Source: Sciurus carolinensis (lineage: Eukaryota > Chordata > Mammalia > Rodentia > Sciuridae). Taken from it: 64,000 nucleotides of DNA. Position 1 is the first letter of the stretch; each line of letters opens with the position of its first letter. The stretch lies in contig NW_025920104.1 of the NCBI RefSeq assembly GCF_902686445.1, positions 1,054,001 to 1,118,000 of the forward strand, given 5' to 3'. The notes beneath the pieces were generated by a model. It was not told the DNA's origin, searched no databases, and was given only the letters and a program-made list of their open reading frames with translations. Positions 1-11,170 of the stretch are shown here, in pieces. The position numbers and the translations under genes are program-made.

Positions 1-170
1 ATTGCCAATAACGCCCATAATTTTACAAGTCTGTCCTTGTATGGGGTGGTTTATTCTATATTTTTGAATGATAGTTACTTCACTACCAGTATCAATAAGA
101 AATCTTATGGATAAGCTTTCTGTTCCTATATTACACTTAATATTTACATAAGGTCTATTATCCAGTTCCT
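1..170 (-). pseudogene. ERV protease fragment (decayed, minus-strand provirus)
   Basis: Reading the minus strand, this stretch encodes a retroviral aspartic-protease core: the active-site motif LIDTGSEVTI, followed about 25 residues later by a hydrophobic GVIGN stretch like the second conserved strand of retropepsins. The catalytic Asp-Thr-Gly is intact. It sits just downstream (in minus sense) of gag-like sequence, as expected for gag-pro order. The rest of pro and pol would lie to the left of the window. No long frame links it to gag, so I treat it as part of a dead provirus. Confidence 0.7.
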
Positions 171-2006
171 TTGTGGCCCCTGTTTCCATGGTTTCCGTGG
201 TTTGCACCACGGTGATTGGGTGTTGGGTGTATGGCCCTCTGGAACCTGATAATGAGGTTTATGGCCCAGTGTGGGTCTGGGCCGGTCCAGATAAGGGTTT
301 GTGGTTTGCCATCTGTTGAATTTCCTGTTTAAGAATGGCTTCTTTCTGGTGTCCCCAGGAGCTGTGCATTTCCCTGGGGGGCCCCCCATTTTTTGACCTG
401 ATGTTCTGATATTGCCTGTTGTGTGAACCATATTGTTGGACTGTAAAAGAAAAGTTTTTATTCCATGGAGTAGGTAATGGGGTAGCAAAGGACTGCTTTT
501 GAACAGTAAAAGACATTTTTTGATCTCTGAATTTCCTTGGTCTGTTTTAAGTGATCCACCACTTGAATTAGGTGAGTCATTCCTGTCATAGCACCTGATA
601 AATGATATTTAAGGTTATCAGGATACCCCCTAAGAATCAAACGCCTGATTGCAGGGTTTTGGGGAATTCTCATAGGAGTCATGTCAGGATTGTCCTGATA
701 TATTTTACATAGAACTACAATTTTTCTACACAGTTGAATGCCTTCTTCAATTGTGTTCCAGCGGCATTTATCTTCAAAGCCTCCTAAGTCCAATACAGGG
801 GAAGGCAATTTTCCATGCTAGTGAGACCCACTCAAAGAGTGACTTTACATCACCAGAAAATGCCTCAGTGAGTTCCTGCAAGGACTCTTGGACTGAAGAG
901 TGTTCAATTATGGAGATTAGCTGTTGCATCTTTCTGGCACTGAGTCTGACTGCAGTGCCTCCTTTATGCCGTAACTTGGCGTGATAGTCACCATCTGTTA
1001 ATTCCCTCTGGGCAAAATCTATCCTAAACTTCTGGAGTTCTGTATGGGTGAGGTCGCAAGTATCAACCATGTGTTCCTCCCTTGTCATTCCTGGGGTTTA
1101 AAATCACAGGGTAACTGCAGTTTTGACAACAGATATAGGGTCAGAGTCATATATATCCTTAAGGAATGGATTATTGCTCTTTTTGCAGAGCTTCTCTGAC
1201 TAGTCTTTTTTCCTCTGAGCCTATCATTATCAACATTTTCAATTATTTTACACAAAATGCTGGGGATTTCCTTTTTACCTGCCCAGGTCAGAGCAACACT
1301 AATTTTAGTGCCCTTATCATACGTAGGCATCTTAGTCTGAACGATTTGTTCACAAGTTCTCCATGGAGATTGAGGTTTCAGTTCCTTACTATCAGATCTA
1401 TGAATCTTCAACTTCCCCAGTCAGTGGCACATCTTATTTACTTTCAGGACAGTGTCCATAGTGTTAGCCTATATAGTACTCTAAGTTTAGCAATTCTAAG
1501 GTGCCAGATAAGACAGCTGTTGTTTCCTATATGTGAAGCCAGTTGATTTAGTTCTTTGTCATACCAATTTATGAATTTATTTTGAGCCCAAGCCTGTACT
1601 GACATATACTTTGCTGCCTTTCCCGTCTGCAACCTTGGGTTACTGTGGGATCATCTGCTACCTTTTCTAGCATCCTCTCAATATCCGCTACTGTGGGTAA
1701 TGCTATCATTCCCTTGCCAGTCTTAAGCCTTTTGGGCTGTACCTTTAGGAGTTTCAACTGAGAGTTTGCTGACCATGCTGACCTTAGACCGTAGGGTCGT
1801 GTCGTTTGGAGTTTCAGATACAACCACAGCAAATTCCCTTCCCAGTCTTAAGTCAGACAAGACGGCCATGCCTTTTGGTGTTTCAGTTTGAGGCTGTGAG
1901 TAATGTCAGTACTGTGCATAAATGCCAATTAGTCCTCCTTTCCTTGTAGGAAAGACGCCATCCACAAATATTCCCAAAATAGAACGTGACTGCCGACTAT
2001 GCCAAC
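170..2006 (-). pseudogene. Degenerate gag region of the minus-strand ERV
   Basis: Several overlapping minus-strand frames of 60-116 codons tile this region (for example 774-1088 and 458-808), interrupted by stops and frameshifts. The segment at 458-808 has a capsid-C-terminus-like run with PAIRRLILRGYPDNL, and the segment at 144-488 is basic and Pro/Gly-rich like a nucleocapsid tail. I cannot find an intact CX2CX4HX4C knuckle. Position between an LTR-like segment (2007-2864) and a DTGS protease supports gag. I cannot assign the family with confidence; a class II or class III (ERVL-like) element is possible. Confidence 0.5.
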
Positions 2007-2864
2007 TGTCATGAGCAGCAAGGAGGAGTCAATGAGAGTAAATTTGGTCCAAAATCAATTGGTTTTTATTTGATGCTGATCACACAATTATTATAGTTAT
2101 TCTAACATTTAGTCACACCAATATCACACACAACTTAATCACTAAATTATTATAAGCCCCGAATAAACAAGACTCACTCTTTACTGAGACCCGTTCCTAA
2201 GGTCTACTCCTGTGTGACGTGTCTTGAGTCGAAGGGCAGCGACTCCCAGAGGACAGACAGGAAGACAGCTCAGGAGATCTCGCTGGGGAACTCCCTCCAG
2301 CCTGAGTCCTGATCAGCGAGGGCGGTTGGATGGTGAAGGAGGGCGGCGAGGTCACAGCAGGCAGGCCGGGCAGAGACGTCTTAGGCAGGATGCACACGGG
2401 CAGCTCCGTAGTCACTTCCACAGGAACATCTCGGTCATATCAGGATGATGGATGGTCCATCAAGCAACGAGTAAGTCAGTGAGTCCCCTTCAGGCTTGGC
2501 GCAACACGGGCATCATTGGTGTAAAAGAGGGACTGGAGCTAGGCTCATCATGAGTCCTTTTAAACCCTTTTTATCAGACCCTGCCAGCTGGTCTTGGTCT
2601 GAGGGAAGTTAGTTATCTTACTTGGGGTCAGTTGCATGTGTCTCCAACTTGGGGGCAATGTCAAGTTTATCTTGGGGCAACACCACATCATTACCTCATT
2701 ACAGCACAGAGCACTCAAATTATTTTTTTGCAAGTTACACAGCACAAGTTGTTTTTTGTAAGTTACACAGCACAGAGCAAACAAGTTTTTTTTTTTTTTA
2801 CAAGATACACAGCACAGAGTAAACAAGTTGTTTTTTTACAAGATACACAGCACAGAATGTCACA
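2007..2864 (-). mobile_element. Probable 5' LTR of the minus-strand ERV
   Basis: In minus sense the segment begins TGTGACA and ends ATGACA, immediately followed by a TGG-starting, PBS-like stretch at about 1988-2005. It contains a TATA-like TTTAAAAGG near 2555 and an AATAAA (plus-strand tttatt, 2065-2070), in the right order for an LTR. The upstream third carries direct repeats. The outer boundary (2862-2866) is estimated because the partner LTR is outside the window and no target duplication can be tested. Confidence 0.45.
2699..2860 (-). repeat. Direct repeats in the putative LTR U3
   Basis: A unit containing ACAGCACA followed by a T-rich tract recurs at about 2699, 2737, 2765, 2807 and 2845 (spacings 28-42 bp). 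The last two copies are nearly identical apart from poly-T length. In minus sense these lie at the start of U3, upstream of the TATA-like box, the place where retroviral LTRs often carry enhancer repeats. That role is inference. Confidence 0.7.
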
Positions 2865-2884
2865 CATTTAACTTTGCTCCTTAC

Positions 2885-3670
2885 AGTTAAATAACTTCCT
2901 GACCAACATAACCTCTATTCCTTACATAGCTTCTATGACTTGCATATCCTCTTTTGTCTGAATAATCTCTATGACCTGCATACCCTCTTGATCTGAGGAT
3001 CTTCTATGTTCTGTGAAGATTTTATGTCCTGAGTGTACTTTATTACCAATACCTTTTATATCTGCATATATTTTACAACCTCTGGAGCCTATAAGACTAG
3101 AGTATCATCTGTGACCTTAATAGTCTAAATTAACTTAGTAGCTCCTATTCAGTGTGTAGCCTGTATAGTCCTATTTACCTCTATTACCTAAGAGACATCT
3201 ATAACCTGTATATCCTCTACAACTTGAACAGCCCCCATGACCTGAATAGCCTCTATTGCCTGCATACTGTCTATGACCTGAGGGATCTCTATGAACTGAG
3301 TAACCTTTTTGAAAATCTCAACCAGTATGACCCACATAGCATCTAGGGCTTGCAAAGCTTAAATTGTCTGAATAGTCTCTTTGACCTGTAGAAACTTGAA
3401 AATCCTTTGATGACCTCAGTTGACTCTATGAACTGTGTAAACAGAATAAAATGTGTAACCCTTATGTCCTGAACAGCCTAAAGGACCTGACCTGTGAACT
3501 CCATGGCATGAGTAGCCTCTATGAAGAGCATATCATACATTCCCTGTGGTTCTGTCCTCTTGTAACCTCTATTAACTCTGTAACATCTATTATGCATGTA
3601 TACTTTATGGCCTTTCTAGCTTCTATGGTCCCAATATTTTCTATGATTTGTATAACTCTATGAATTGTGC
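2885..3670. repeat. Degenerate 18-bp-period minisatellite
   Basis: Nearly the whole interval is built from an 18-base unit close to ATAGCCTCTATGACCTGA, heavily mutated, for about 40 units with slippage in places. Because 18 is a multiple of three, translated frames show a hexapeptide rhythm (Leu/Tyr/Asp-rich), for example the 64-codon frame at 3152-3346. That frame is a by-product and not a gene. Confidence 0.8.
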
Positions 3671-3689
3671 AGACATAGCAGCCCAAATC

Positions 3690-4769
3690 ACTTCTAAATT
3701 ATGGCATGGATATTGCTGGGATTTTTTAGCCAAGTTTATTGTGATATTCAGGAACAGAAAGCAGAGCAGAAAGATTTTAAAAATTGGGACTTGAAAGGCT
3801 GTAGTAAAACTAGGGCTAACTAAACTGCAGTTATTAAAGACATTACTTCCCCTAAAGAAATGCTAAAGACTTTGCCTAGAGACAATAAGAAAGATGGCTT
3901 GAGGGCATCTCAGGAGTTGGCAAGACCACACCCATCTCAGTCTCAAGGGAGTAAAGTTGAAAATTCTCTTAAAAGACCAGTGGGACACCCTGATTGCACA
4001 AGGGGGCCTAGGAAGCTTTTTCAATGTGCTTAGTCACCCACTCAGAGGCTGCTGCAGTAAGAGTCCCCGGAGACTTGGCTATTGCTCAAGATGGTGGGAG
4101 ACCTTGGCATCAACCATGAGGTACTGTTTCTGCAGGAATGCATGATGCTGGAATTAGGGTTTCATGGAGGTTTTCATCAAAATTTCAAAGGAAGGCCTGG
4201 GAGACCTTCAAAACTGCAGCACCACCAGAGTCCCTGAAGGCATCCCCTGGGAAACCAGATTGTAGAGATGAGGAGAGGAAGCCAAAGATACAGTGGAGAT
4301 CAACAAGATTAAGAAATGCCAGTAACACGGGACATCATACTAGGAAATCTTCAGGAATCCAGCAGACACAAGGAACAAGTCTACTTGGGTTGTAACTAAA
4401 AGGCCACAGGAGGGGGGGAACTATACAAGTCCTATGAAGAGAGCAACATGATGTCTTGTGCCCCAAATGCCAGATGTGGAGCTTCAGGACTTGTTTGCCC
4501 AGCTGGATTTCAGTATTGTTTTGGTCCTATCCCTTTTTTCTATGAACGTAATTTTGCAAATGGAAATATTTACTCCGTACCATTATATGTTGGATACTTG
4601 TAGATTGCTTTCAATTTTGCAGGAGCTCAAAATACAAGATAGTCTTGAGCCTCAGGGAAGAATTTGGACTTGAACTTTGAACAATCTCAGAACTGTTAAT
4701 ACTATGGGGACTCTTGGAAATGGACAAAATGTATTTTGCATTGTGAAGTTTTGAGGGCCAGGGGTGGAA
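3690..4769 (+). mobile_element. MaLR internal region (MST/THE1-type int)
   Basis: This non-coding, gag-remnant-like sequence ends in a purine-rich stretch (GAGGGCCAGGGGTGGAA) that abuts an MST-type LTR at 4770, the arrangement of a MaLR internal segment plus 3' LTR. The texture (glycine/arginine codon-rich stretches, then a short pre-LTR tail) fits MST-int. No frame is longer than about 85 codons. Confidence 0.6.
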
Positions 4770-5193
4770 TGTTATGGTTTGGATGTGAGATGTCCCCAAA
4801 AAGCTCACATGTGACACAATACAAGAATGTTCTGAAGAGAAATGATTGGGCTGCAAGAGTCTTAAACCAATTAGTGATTTAATTCCCTGATAGGGATTAA
4901 CTGAGAGGAAACCAGATTGTGAAGGTGTGACTGGAAATTGGGACTTGGCTTTGGGGTATGTATTTGTATCTGGCAAGTGGAGACCCCTCTCTGTGCTTCC
5001 TGTTCAATATGTGAGCTGCTTCCCTGTGCCACACTCTCCTGCCATGGTGTTCTGCCTCCCCTTGAGCCCTAAGGAATAGAGCTGACCTTCTATGAAAAGA
5101 GAATTCTGAAACCATGAGCCCTCATGAGCCCTTTTCTACAATTGTGCTGGTTAGATCTTTTTAGTCACAGCACCAAAGTAAATGACTAAAACA
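4770..5193 (+). mobile_element. MaLR LTR (MST/MLT1-like)
   Basis: It starts TGTTATGGTTTGGATGTGAG, contains the typical 'aattccctgatagggattaa' block and an AGCTGCTT/CACACTCTCCTGCCATG block, and ends near GACTAAAACA. A second, related copy lies at 51078-51514. It is the 3' LTR of the element whose internal part is at 3690-4769. Confidence 0.8.
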
Positions 5194-5330
5194 TTGAAGT
5201 TATTATGAGTTTCTATGGTCACACTGAGTGTATTATGTCAGTGTTAGAGGCCACAGTGAGGATCCTATATGAGTTTATGAGGTTACAATGAGAATATTGT
5301 TAGTATCAGAGACCAATTTAAAATATTATG
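5194..5330. repeat. Left stub of the ~31-bp minisatellite, cut by ERV-A
   Basis: About four degenerate units of the form TCAGAGGCCACAGTGAGGGT...TATTATGTGAGTG. The same unit makes up 20535-21985 on the far side of the provirus, so this is the left end of one array interrupted by the insertion. Confidence 0.8.
5326..5330. other. Target-site duplication of ERV-A, left copy
   Basis: TTATG precedes the 5' LTR and is repeated right after the 3' LTR at 20535-20539. If the LTR is taken to start at the TG (5334), the shared flank is 8 bp (TTATGTAT), because the 3' flank happens to continue TAT. The 5-bp reading is closer to what class I ERVs normally give. Confidence 0.75.
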
Positions 5331-5646
5331 TATTGACTCCATTTACCACATTATTTCCCTATTTTCCCCCGCCCCTCCCCCTTTTCTTAAAATGGCATCC
5401 AACAGGCTTCTCTTCCTGAAAGCCTCTTTCCCGCCCGTGCATTTAGCCACCCAATAAGGTATCAACACCCCCACCCTGGGCCCTATCCGACCTCTAGGCA
5501 AATGCCTCGCTGGCAATATGCAGATAGCATAGTTAGCTCCCTTCCAAGACTATATATAAGGCAATAAACTTTTCTAATAAAAATTCCCCCTTCCCCAGGC
5601 AGCAAGTCTCCGTTCATTCTTTCACAAGTCTCCATTCATTCTTTCA
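5331..5646 (+). mobile_element. 5' LTR of provirus ERV-A (class I)
   Basis: 316 bp starting TATTGACTCCATTTACC and ending TTCATTCTTTCA, repeated at 20226-20534. It contains a CCAAT-like CACCCAATAAGG, a TATA box (ACTATATATAAGG, about 5549) and an AATAAA (in CTAATAAAAAT, about 5575). The last ~45 bp are a tandem pair of a 22-bp unit (CAAGTCTCCGTTCATTCTTTCA). The two LTRs differ at roughly a dozen substitutions plus small indels and an unstable C-tract, so the insertion is old but not ancient. Confidence 0.9.
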
Positions 5647-5647
5647 C

Positions 5648-5665
5648 TGGTGCCCAAACCCGGGA
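5648..5665 (+). promoter_or_regulatory. Primer binding site of ERV-A
   Basis: TGGTGCCCAAACCCGGGA lies one base after the LTR end, the expected place for a retroviral PBS. It resembles the arginine-tRNA-type PBS of the ERV9/HERV-W group; the tRNA identity is from memory and should be treated as inference. Confidence 0.75.
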
Positions 5666-6256
5666 CAGGGTCCCCTTCTACAATGAAGGCCCTGTTCCCT
5701 TTCGCCATCCAGAGACGTCCACCCTTTCAGATGCTGGCTCCCGCACTCACCACCGGCCATCACCTAGGTAAGCCCCCATGCAAGCGTCAACCCCATTTGA
5801 ACTATAGCGGGACTCTTGACCATGATCATCTGGCAAAGTCCTGACGCTCCTCTGGGGCGGGGGACCGCACCCCACCACAATCTTTATGGTCTCGGTGGAC
5901 CCTCCGACGGCTTGCTATTCTCATCTGCTTTGGGGTGTGAGGAGTCTATGCTAGGTGAAGACTTTCATTTTCGCCCATTCTTTCCTTTCACTCTGCCCTT
6001 CCCTTCTACTCCTAACCAGAAAATCCTAGTACTAGGTTCCCTGTGGCCCTGGAACTTTACCTCCAGTTCTCAGCCAAAAGGATCTGGTATACGGGTGACG
6101 ACCCCTACCCACTTCCTTTTCCTGACTCCCTACTAGGAGTGACATGGTCACGGGGATCTTTGGAGGACACTCCTTGGATTTCCCGGGCCGTTTTGGCCCA
6201 GGATTTTTCCCTTCTTCCTCTGTCCTCCTCCTCTCTCCCCTCCCCCTCCTCTCAAT
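5666..6256 (+). other. ERV-A leader between PBS and gag
   Basis: About 590 bp of C/T-rich sequence with short chance frames only. It occupies the place of a retroviral 5' leader (splice donor and packaging region), but I cannot point to a specific signal. Confidence 0.6.
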
Positions 6257-7849
6257 ATGGGAGCTTCTTCACCTCTTCCGGACACCTCACCCCTCAAATG
6301 CCTCCTCCAGAACCTCGCTTCACTCTCCCTCACACTGGACATTAAGCCCAAACTTTTGATCAAATTTTCCACTCAAGATTGGCCTACCTATCCCTTAGAT
6401 AATGGAAGCCATTGGCCCCCAGAGGGCTCCTTGGACCCAAATTTAATTCAGGACCTTTTCAACTATTGCCAGGGACTGAAAAAGTGGAGGGAGATTCCCA
6501 AAGTCGAGGCTTTTAACCTGCTTAGACAACACCCCAGACTCTGCTTCTCCTGCCCCCTTGCTCAGGTTCTGCTTGCCTGCAAAGCATCCTCTGCCACCGC
6601 CCCTCTCTCGCTCCCTGCCCCTCTGACTCTTCCACCTCTTTTGATCCAGCCTACGAACCCCTGCCCTACAGACTTCCCCCTTTGGCTCCCGCTCCCCCTC
6701 CTCCCCCTTCTGCCCCACAGCCTCTTCCTGTCCTCCTCGGCAGAAAACCCGCCCCCTCCTCTTGCAAATGCAACTCCTCCCCCCCTTCCTCCTCTGGCCC
6801 TCCCACTTTCCCTCCCACCTCCTCCTTCAGAAGTCTCTCTGCCTAGTCTGTTCCCTCCTCCCGTCAGATAACAGACTTTATCAGACTCTCCCTCTGCCTA
6901 ACCCAGAGCTTCTTTATCCTCTCCGGGAAATAGCTAGTGCAAAAGGGTTATGCAAATCTAAGTTCCATTCTTGTTTAGGGTCTTTCTCTGCTGATTCCTC
7001 TACTTATATTAAGGAATTTAAGTATCTTTCCCAAACTTACAGTCTTAATATCCTTTCTTCCACTCCCAGTATCCAACAGGCAACACAGGACCATGCTGAC
7101 CAAGCCCATTTAACTGGCATAACTTTACCCACAGGAGCAGGTTCCAATAACTGAACCAAACTGGAACTACCAGGAAGGCCAACAGGGCCACCATTACTGT
7201 GCTTGCATGGTCCAATACCTCACAGCAGGCATGCAAGTAGTCTCCAATAAGGTGGTAAACTTTGATAAACTGAGGGAAATTACTCAGAATTCAGATGAGA
7301 ATCCAGCTCTATTTCTTAACCGCCTTACAGAGGCCCTTAGTAGAAAAACTAAACTGGACCCTGAATTTCCCTCTAGGGCTACAGTGCTAGCAACCTACTT
7401 CATTTTTCAATCAGCCCCTAACATAAGAAAAAAAGCTCAAGCAAGCTGAGGAGGCCCTCAAACCCCTATCCCAGATCTGGTGAAAATGGCCTTTGAAGTC
7501 TGTAATGTCCAAAAAATTGGCCAGGCAAGCTTCTTTACAGAAAAAAGGTGACACTCCAATCCCAAGTCTTGGTTAAACTGCCCTGTGGTCTATGGCTCCA
7601 GCAAGAGCTTCAAAGGGGAGACAGCAATCCTCTCCACCAGGGGCCTGCTTCAAGTGCAAACATGAAGGTCACTGGGCTCATCAATGTCCAAACCCACGGC
7701 CCCCCACCAGGCCATGTCCCACCTGCAAACAAGCAGGACACTGGAAGAGTGACTGCCCTATGGCCAGTCCTTCCCCAGCGTCTCTACGCAGAGGTGTGGT
7801 CAGCCAGGCGATCCCTTCTCATGAGCTTTTGGGATTCGCAGAAGAATGA
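6257..7849 (+). pseudogene. ERV-A gag (matrix, proline-rich, capsid, nucleocapsid), frameshifted
   Basis: The reading begins MGASS, giving the Gly-2 myristoylation signal of a class I matrix. The first frame (6257-6871) holds a matrix-like ~100 residues and then a long proline-rich linker. Capsid sequence continues in other frames: a GSFSADSSTYIKEF run near 6980 typical of gamma-type capsids, then a major-homology-like stretch near 7280-7370. Nucleocapsid at 7592-7849 has two CX2CX4HX4C knuckles, CFKCKHEGHWAHQC and CPTCKQAGHWKSDC, both intact. Two knuckles fit ERV9/HERV-H/F-like class I groups better than MLV. At least three frame changes make it non-functional. Confidence 0.85.
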
Positions 7850-7859
7850 AGGAGCCCAG

Positions 7860-8310
7860 ACTGGAGGACCCCTATAACCCTAGCCAAGTCCAGGGTAAAA
7901 GCTCCAGGTAATCGGTAAGTCCATAATTTTCCTTGTGGACACGGTGGCCACCTATTCTGTCCTGCCTGCCCACTCTAAGCCTTTATTTCCTTCCCAGGTT
8001 TCGGTTATGGGAATTGACGGAAAACCCTCCTTCCCAAGCAGAATAGCTAAATTAGCCTGTGCCCTAGAGGGACATCCTTGTACACACTCGCTCCTAGTTA
8101 TTCCCTCCTGTCCAGTCCCCCTCCTAGGAAGAGATATTCTCCAACCCCTAGGATCCACCCTACAGCTTCTTCCCAGGCACACTGCTAGTACTCACCTTCT
8201 TTTACCTCTGTTTCATACATTTTCTAGTGCTCCCACACCACCTACCCTACCATTGTCCCAGACCTGGTCAACCCCCAAGTCTGGAACACTTCCAAGCCAG
8301 TCATAGCCTC
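7860..8310 (+). pseudogene. ERV-A protease with a mutated active site
   Basis: A 123-codon open frame (7935-8306) carries the retropepsin fold: the active-site strand at 7932-7955 and the C-terminal LLGRDIL motif near 8125. The catalytic Asp-Thr-Gly reads Asp-Thr-Val (GTG at 7944-7946), so the glycine needed next to the catalytic Asp is lost. It lies directly downstream of the nucleocapsid, as in gag-pro-pol order. Confidence 0.8.
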
Positions 8311-9632
8311 CCACCACAAGCCAGTCCTTATCCAACTAAAACCTCAAGCTAAGTTTCCCTCATGTCCCCAGTTTCCAATTTCCCATACTCACAGGGAAGG
8401 ACTTAAACCCATTATAGACCAGTTGCTTACTCAGGGACTCCTTATCCCTACTGACTCCCCTGTAACACCCCCATACTACCAGTACATAAACCCTATCACT
8501 TGGTCCAGGACCTCCATCTAATTAATGGCTACTTGTGATTTGGGATGTAGCACACTCCTACAATATTGGATGACATCTTCCTATGCAGCCCATCCCTCAA
8601 GGCATCCCAGACTCACACTGCCCAGCTCCTTAACTACCTGGAATCTTGAGGCTATCGAGTCTCTCCAGCCAAAGCCCAGTTCACCACCCCTTCAGTCAAA
8701 TATTTGGACATACTCCTCACTCCTACCTCTAAGAGACTCACAACAGACAGAATCCAAGCCCTGCATGACTTACAGCTGCCAGAAACAGCAGATTACATTC
8801 TCTCCTTCCTGGATTTAACTGGTGTTTTTCAGAAACTGGGTCCCTAATTTTGCACTCCTTGCCAAACCCCTATATCAGGCAACAAAGGAGATTCCACATA
8901 AGCCCCTTACCTCCTCCGAGATGATAGCTAACTCTTTTTACAAGCTCAGGGATGCTCCTATATCCTCCCCTGCTCTCTCTTCCCAACCCTAACGTGCTTT
9001 CCACCTCTTCACGGATTAAAAGCAGGGTGTTGCCACTGGCCTCCTCACACAACCAATTGGGCCTCCTCGCACAACCAACTGGACCTTCTCACAGACTGGT
9101 GGCATCTCTCCAAGCAGCTTGATTCCACAGTTCATGGGTGGCTACCATGTCTCCGAGCACTGGCAACAGCAGCTGAATTAACTAAGGAAGCTCTAAAACT
9201 CACCCTACTTCAACCAGTAACTGAGTTTTCCACCCATCAACTGCAGAACCTCTTAAACCATAAATCCCTTCTACTCCCACAGGTGCTAGAGATGCTACAT
9301 TCACCTCCTGAAGACCTCAATTACCCACTCCCCTCACCTAACCTAATCATTTTTGTAGATGGCAGTTCTGTGCTGGGTCCTGATGGACACTGTAGAGCCA
9401 CTTTACACAGCTGTCACCACCATCTCAGTTCTGGAAGCCAATTGCCTTCCAGAAGGGACCACTTCCCAAAAGGCTGAACTCTTTGCTCTGATCAGGGCTC
9501 TAATTTTATCCATAGGTAAACAGGTCAACATCTACACAGATTCCAAATATGCCTTCCTGATTGATTGCTCACTCACATTGAGCTACATGGAAGGAGTGTG
9601 AATTTTTCACCACAAAGTGCTCACCAGATAGG
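8311..9632 (+). pseudogene. ERV-A pol remnant (RT and RNase H, integrase missing)
   Basis: RT N-terminal sequence is readable at 8320-8510 (LLTQGLLIPTDSP region). It then jumps, with loss of most fingers/palm sequence, to the catalytic YxDD region at 8564-8574, where the Tyr codon and the Asp-Asp codons are one base short of frame. Thumb/connection sequence follows. RNase H is recognisable at 9330-9632 by FVDGSS (about 9349), KAELFALIRAL (about 9470) and IYTDSKYAF (about 9530), with a frameshift between the first two. Sequence similar to the RNase H C-terminus stops near 9632. No integrase is seen. Dead. Confidence 0.8.
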
Positions 9633-10345
9633 AAAGAAAAACAGAAGGTTCTAAGTATGGGAATGTATTCAGTAGAAAGTAAAAGAATGTTTCTAAGGCA
9701 GAAAGTTCTTGTGTTAGGGAATATATGAGGGTAAAAGTAAGTGCTAAGAAAGTCTGTGTAAGTAAAGGGCAAATTTCAACAAATTTGCATATAACTTAGT
9801 TGGTTATATGTACGTGAGACAGGTTGTGGCCTAGTACCTGGGAATGTTCTTATGCAGGGGCACAAGATGCCTGACTGCTGTGGCAGTACCCTTACTGGGA
9901 AGGCTCTGTGCAAGAATCCTATCAGCTCTGACATTGATCTCAGGCACACAGTTCTCAGGTAGGAAGGAATTCCTTTGCCAGATAACCAGTGTTTTCTCAG
10001 TTCCCTTCTCTGGTTCCTGCCTGCCTTACAGTAACTTTGGACAGGGGACTTCCATGAAAGCAACACAGAGCTGCTAACATTGCACTTTGCAGCTGTGAAA
10101 AGTTGCATAGATGTCCTAGTCTCTGTAACTTTCCTGAAAACAAAGAATAATGTTTATGTAATCTTTAACCTGATAATAAGACATATATAAAGATTGCTAA
10201 TGTAACTCTTTAGAATTGCATTTCCATCAGAGAACAGAGAACAGAGTTCCATCTGATCTCTGCTTAATCTTCAAAATCTGTGTTTTGTGAAAAAGCCCCA
10301 CCTTATCTGAAATAAGGCTCTGCCTCACCTGGCTGCATGTTAGAA
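9633..10345 (-). mobile_element. Unnamed repeat family X, antisense copy inside ERV-A
   Basis: The reverse complement of about 9790-10340 aligns by eye, in order and almost end to end, with 42900-43500. Shared blocks include GATTTTGAAGAT, TCTAAAGAGTTACA, TTATCAGGTTAA, GTTGCAAAGTGC, CTGAGATCAA and CAGAGCTGATAGGA. A TATA-like TCTTTATATATG sits in the same place in both, so an LTR or LTR-like element is likely. 9633-9790 may be its end or unrelated. It interrupts ERV-A right after RNase H. Confidence 0.65.
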
Positions 10346-11170
10346 TGGCTCCAAAATAAGCAAGACTTTAATTTATTTAAAGTTGTGTTCAAAAGTTTGA
10401 TGTTTGCTGTAAAGATTGCTGTGTTCTCAAACAGGGGATATAATGAATAACTCAGCCAGAATTCAGGATACCTATTGCACAAACTGAATGTTTTACTATT
10501 GGTAATTCCATTTTGTATTTTCCTTGTAAACTCTGTTGCTGGATTAATTTTTGCAGAAGTATTGCTTCAAGAGCAAACACTGTAAATTAACTTGAAATGG
10601 TAAGGCATCACTGATAGGACAGATAATGTAAACCCCAATTAGATAAAAAAAAGGATAAATAACTGTAAAGTCATAGATATTGAAGTTAAAGCCCAGCACT
10701 CTTACTTTATGACTGGTGAGACTAACTTGCTGGATGGTTAAGATCAAATTTAGAAATTGAGATTAAATACAGAGGCCAAGAAAAGTCAGTAACAGATCAA
10801 TTTGACCAGCTTAATCTTAGACACCCAAGAAAACAGTTAAAACCTAAATATAGCCATTCTTTGGCACTTAAGAGAAACAATAGTTAAATGCAACCTAAGA
10901 TGTACACTTCTGTTAACCTCCCTAAAGTAAATAAAGACTGGAAGCTACAAGAGAGAAATTCTTAGGCAGATGTACCTGCTAACTATCAAGAGAAACTGCC
11001 AGAATCAGGAGTTTTTAGTCAGTTTAAGGCCTACAGATCCTTCTAAACTACATACGTAGGCTCAATCTATGCTTGCTAGTAGGCTCAATCTATGCTTGCT
11101 AGTATGATTATCTAACCCTAAGTCACAGGAATATAGATATCTCTACTAAACATAGGTTATACCAACAAGA
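10346..11170. other. Unassigned AT-rich stretch inside ERV-A
   Basis: No coding frame or repeat family is recognised. It may hold decayed surface-subunit (SU) sequence of ERV-B, since ERV-B TM sequence follows directly. It contains one exact 23-bp tandem duplication at 11057-11102. Confidence 0.4.
11057..11102. repeat. Exact 23-bp tandem duplication
   Basis: TAGGCTCAATCTATGCTTGC plus TAG occurs twice head to tail with no mismatch, so the duplication is much younger than the surrounding decayed sequence. Confidence 0.9.

Noticed and set aside
1166..1546. 126-codon plus-strand frame in the ERV gag
   Set aside because: Antisense shadow of the minus-strand gag region.
2885..3670. A repeat protein encoded by the 18-bp array
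   Set aside because: The frame is broken many times; the periodic residues come from the DNA repeat.
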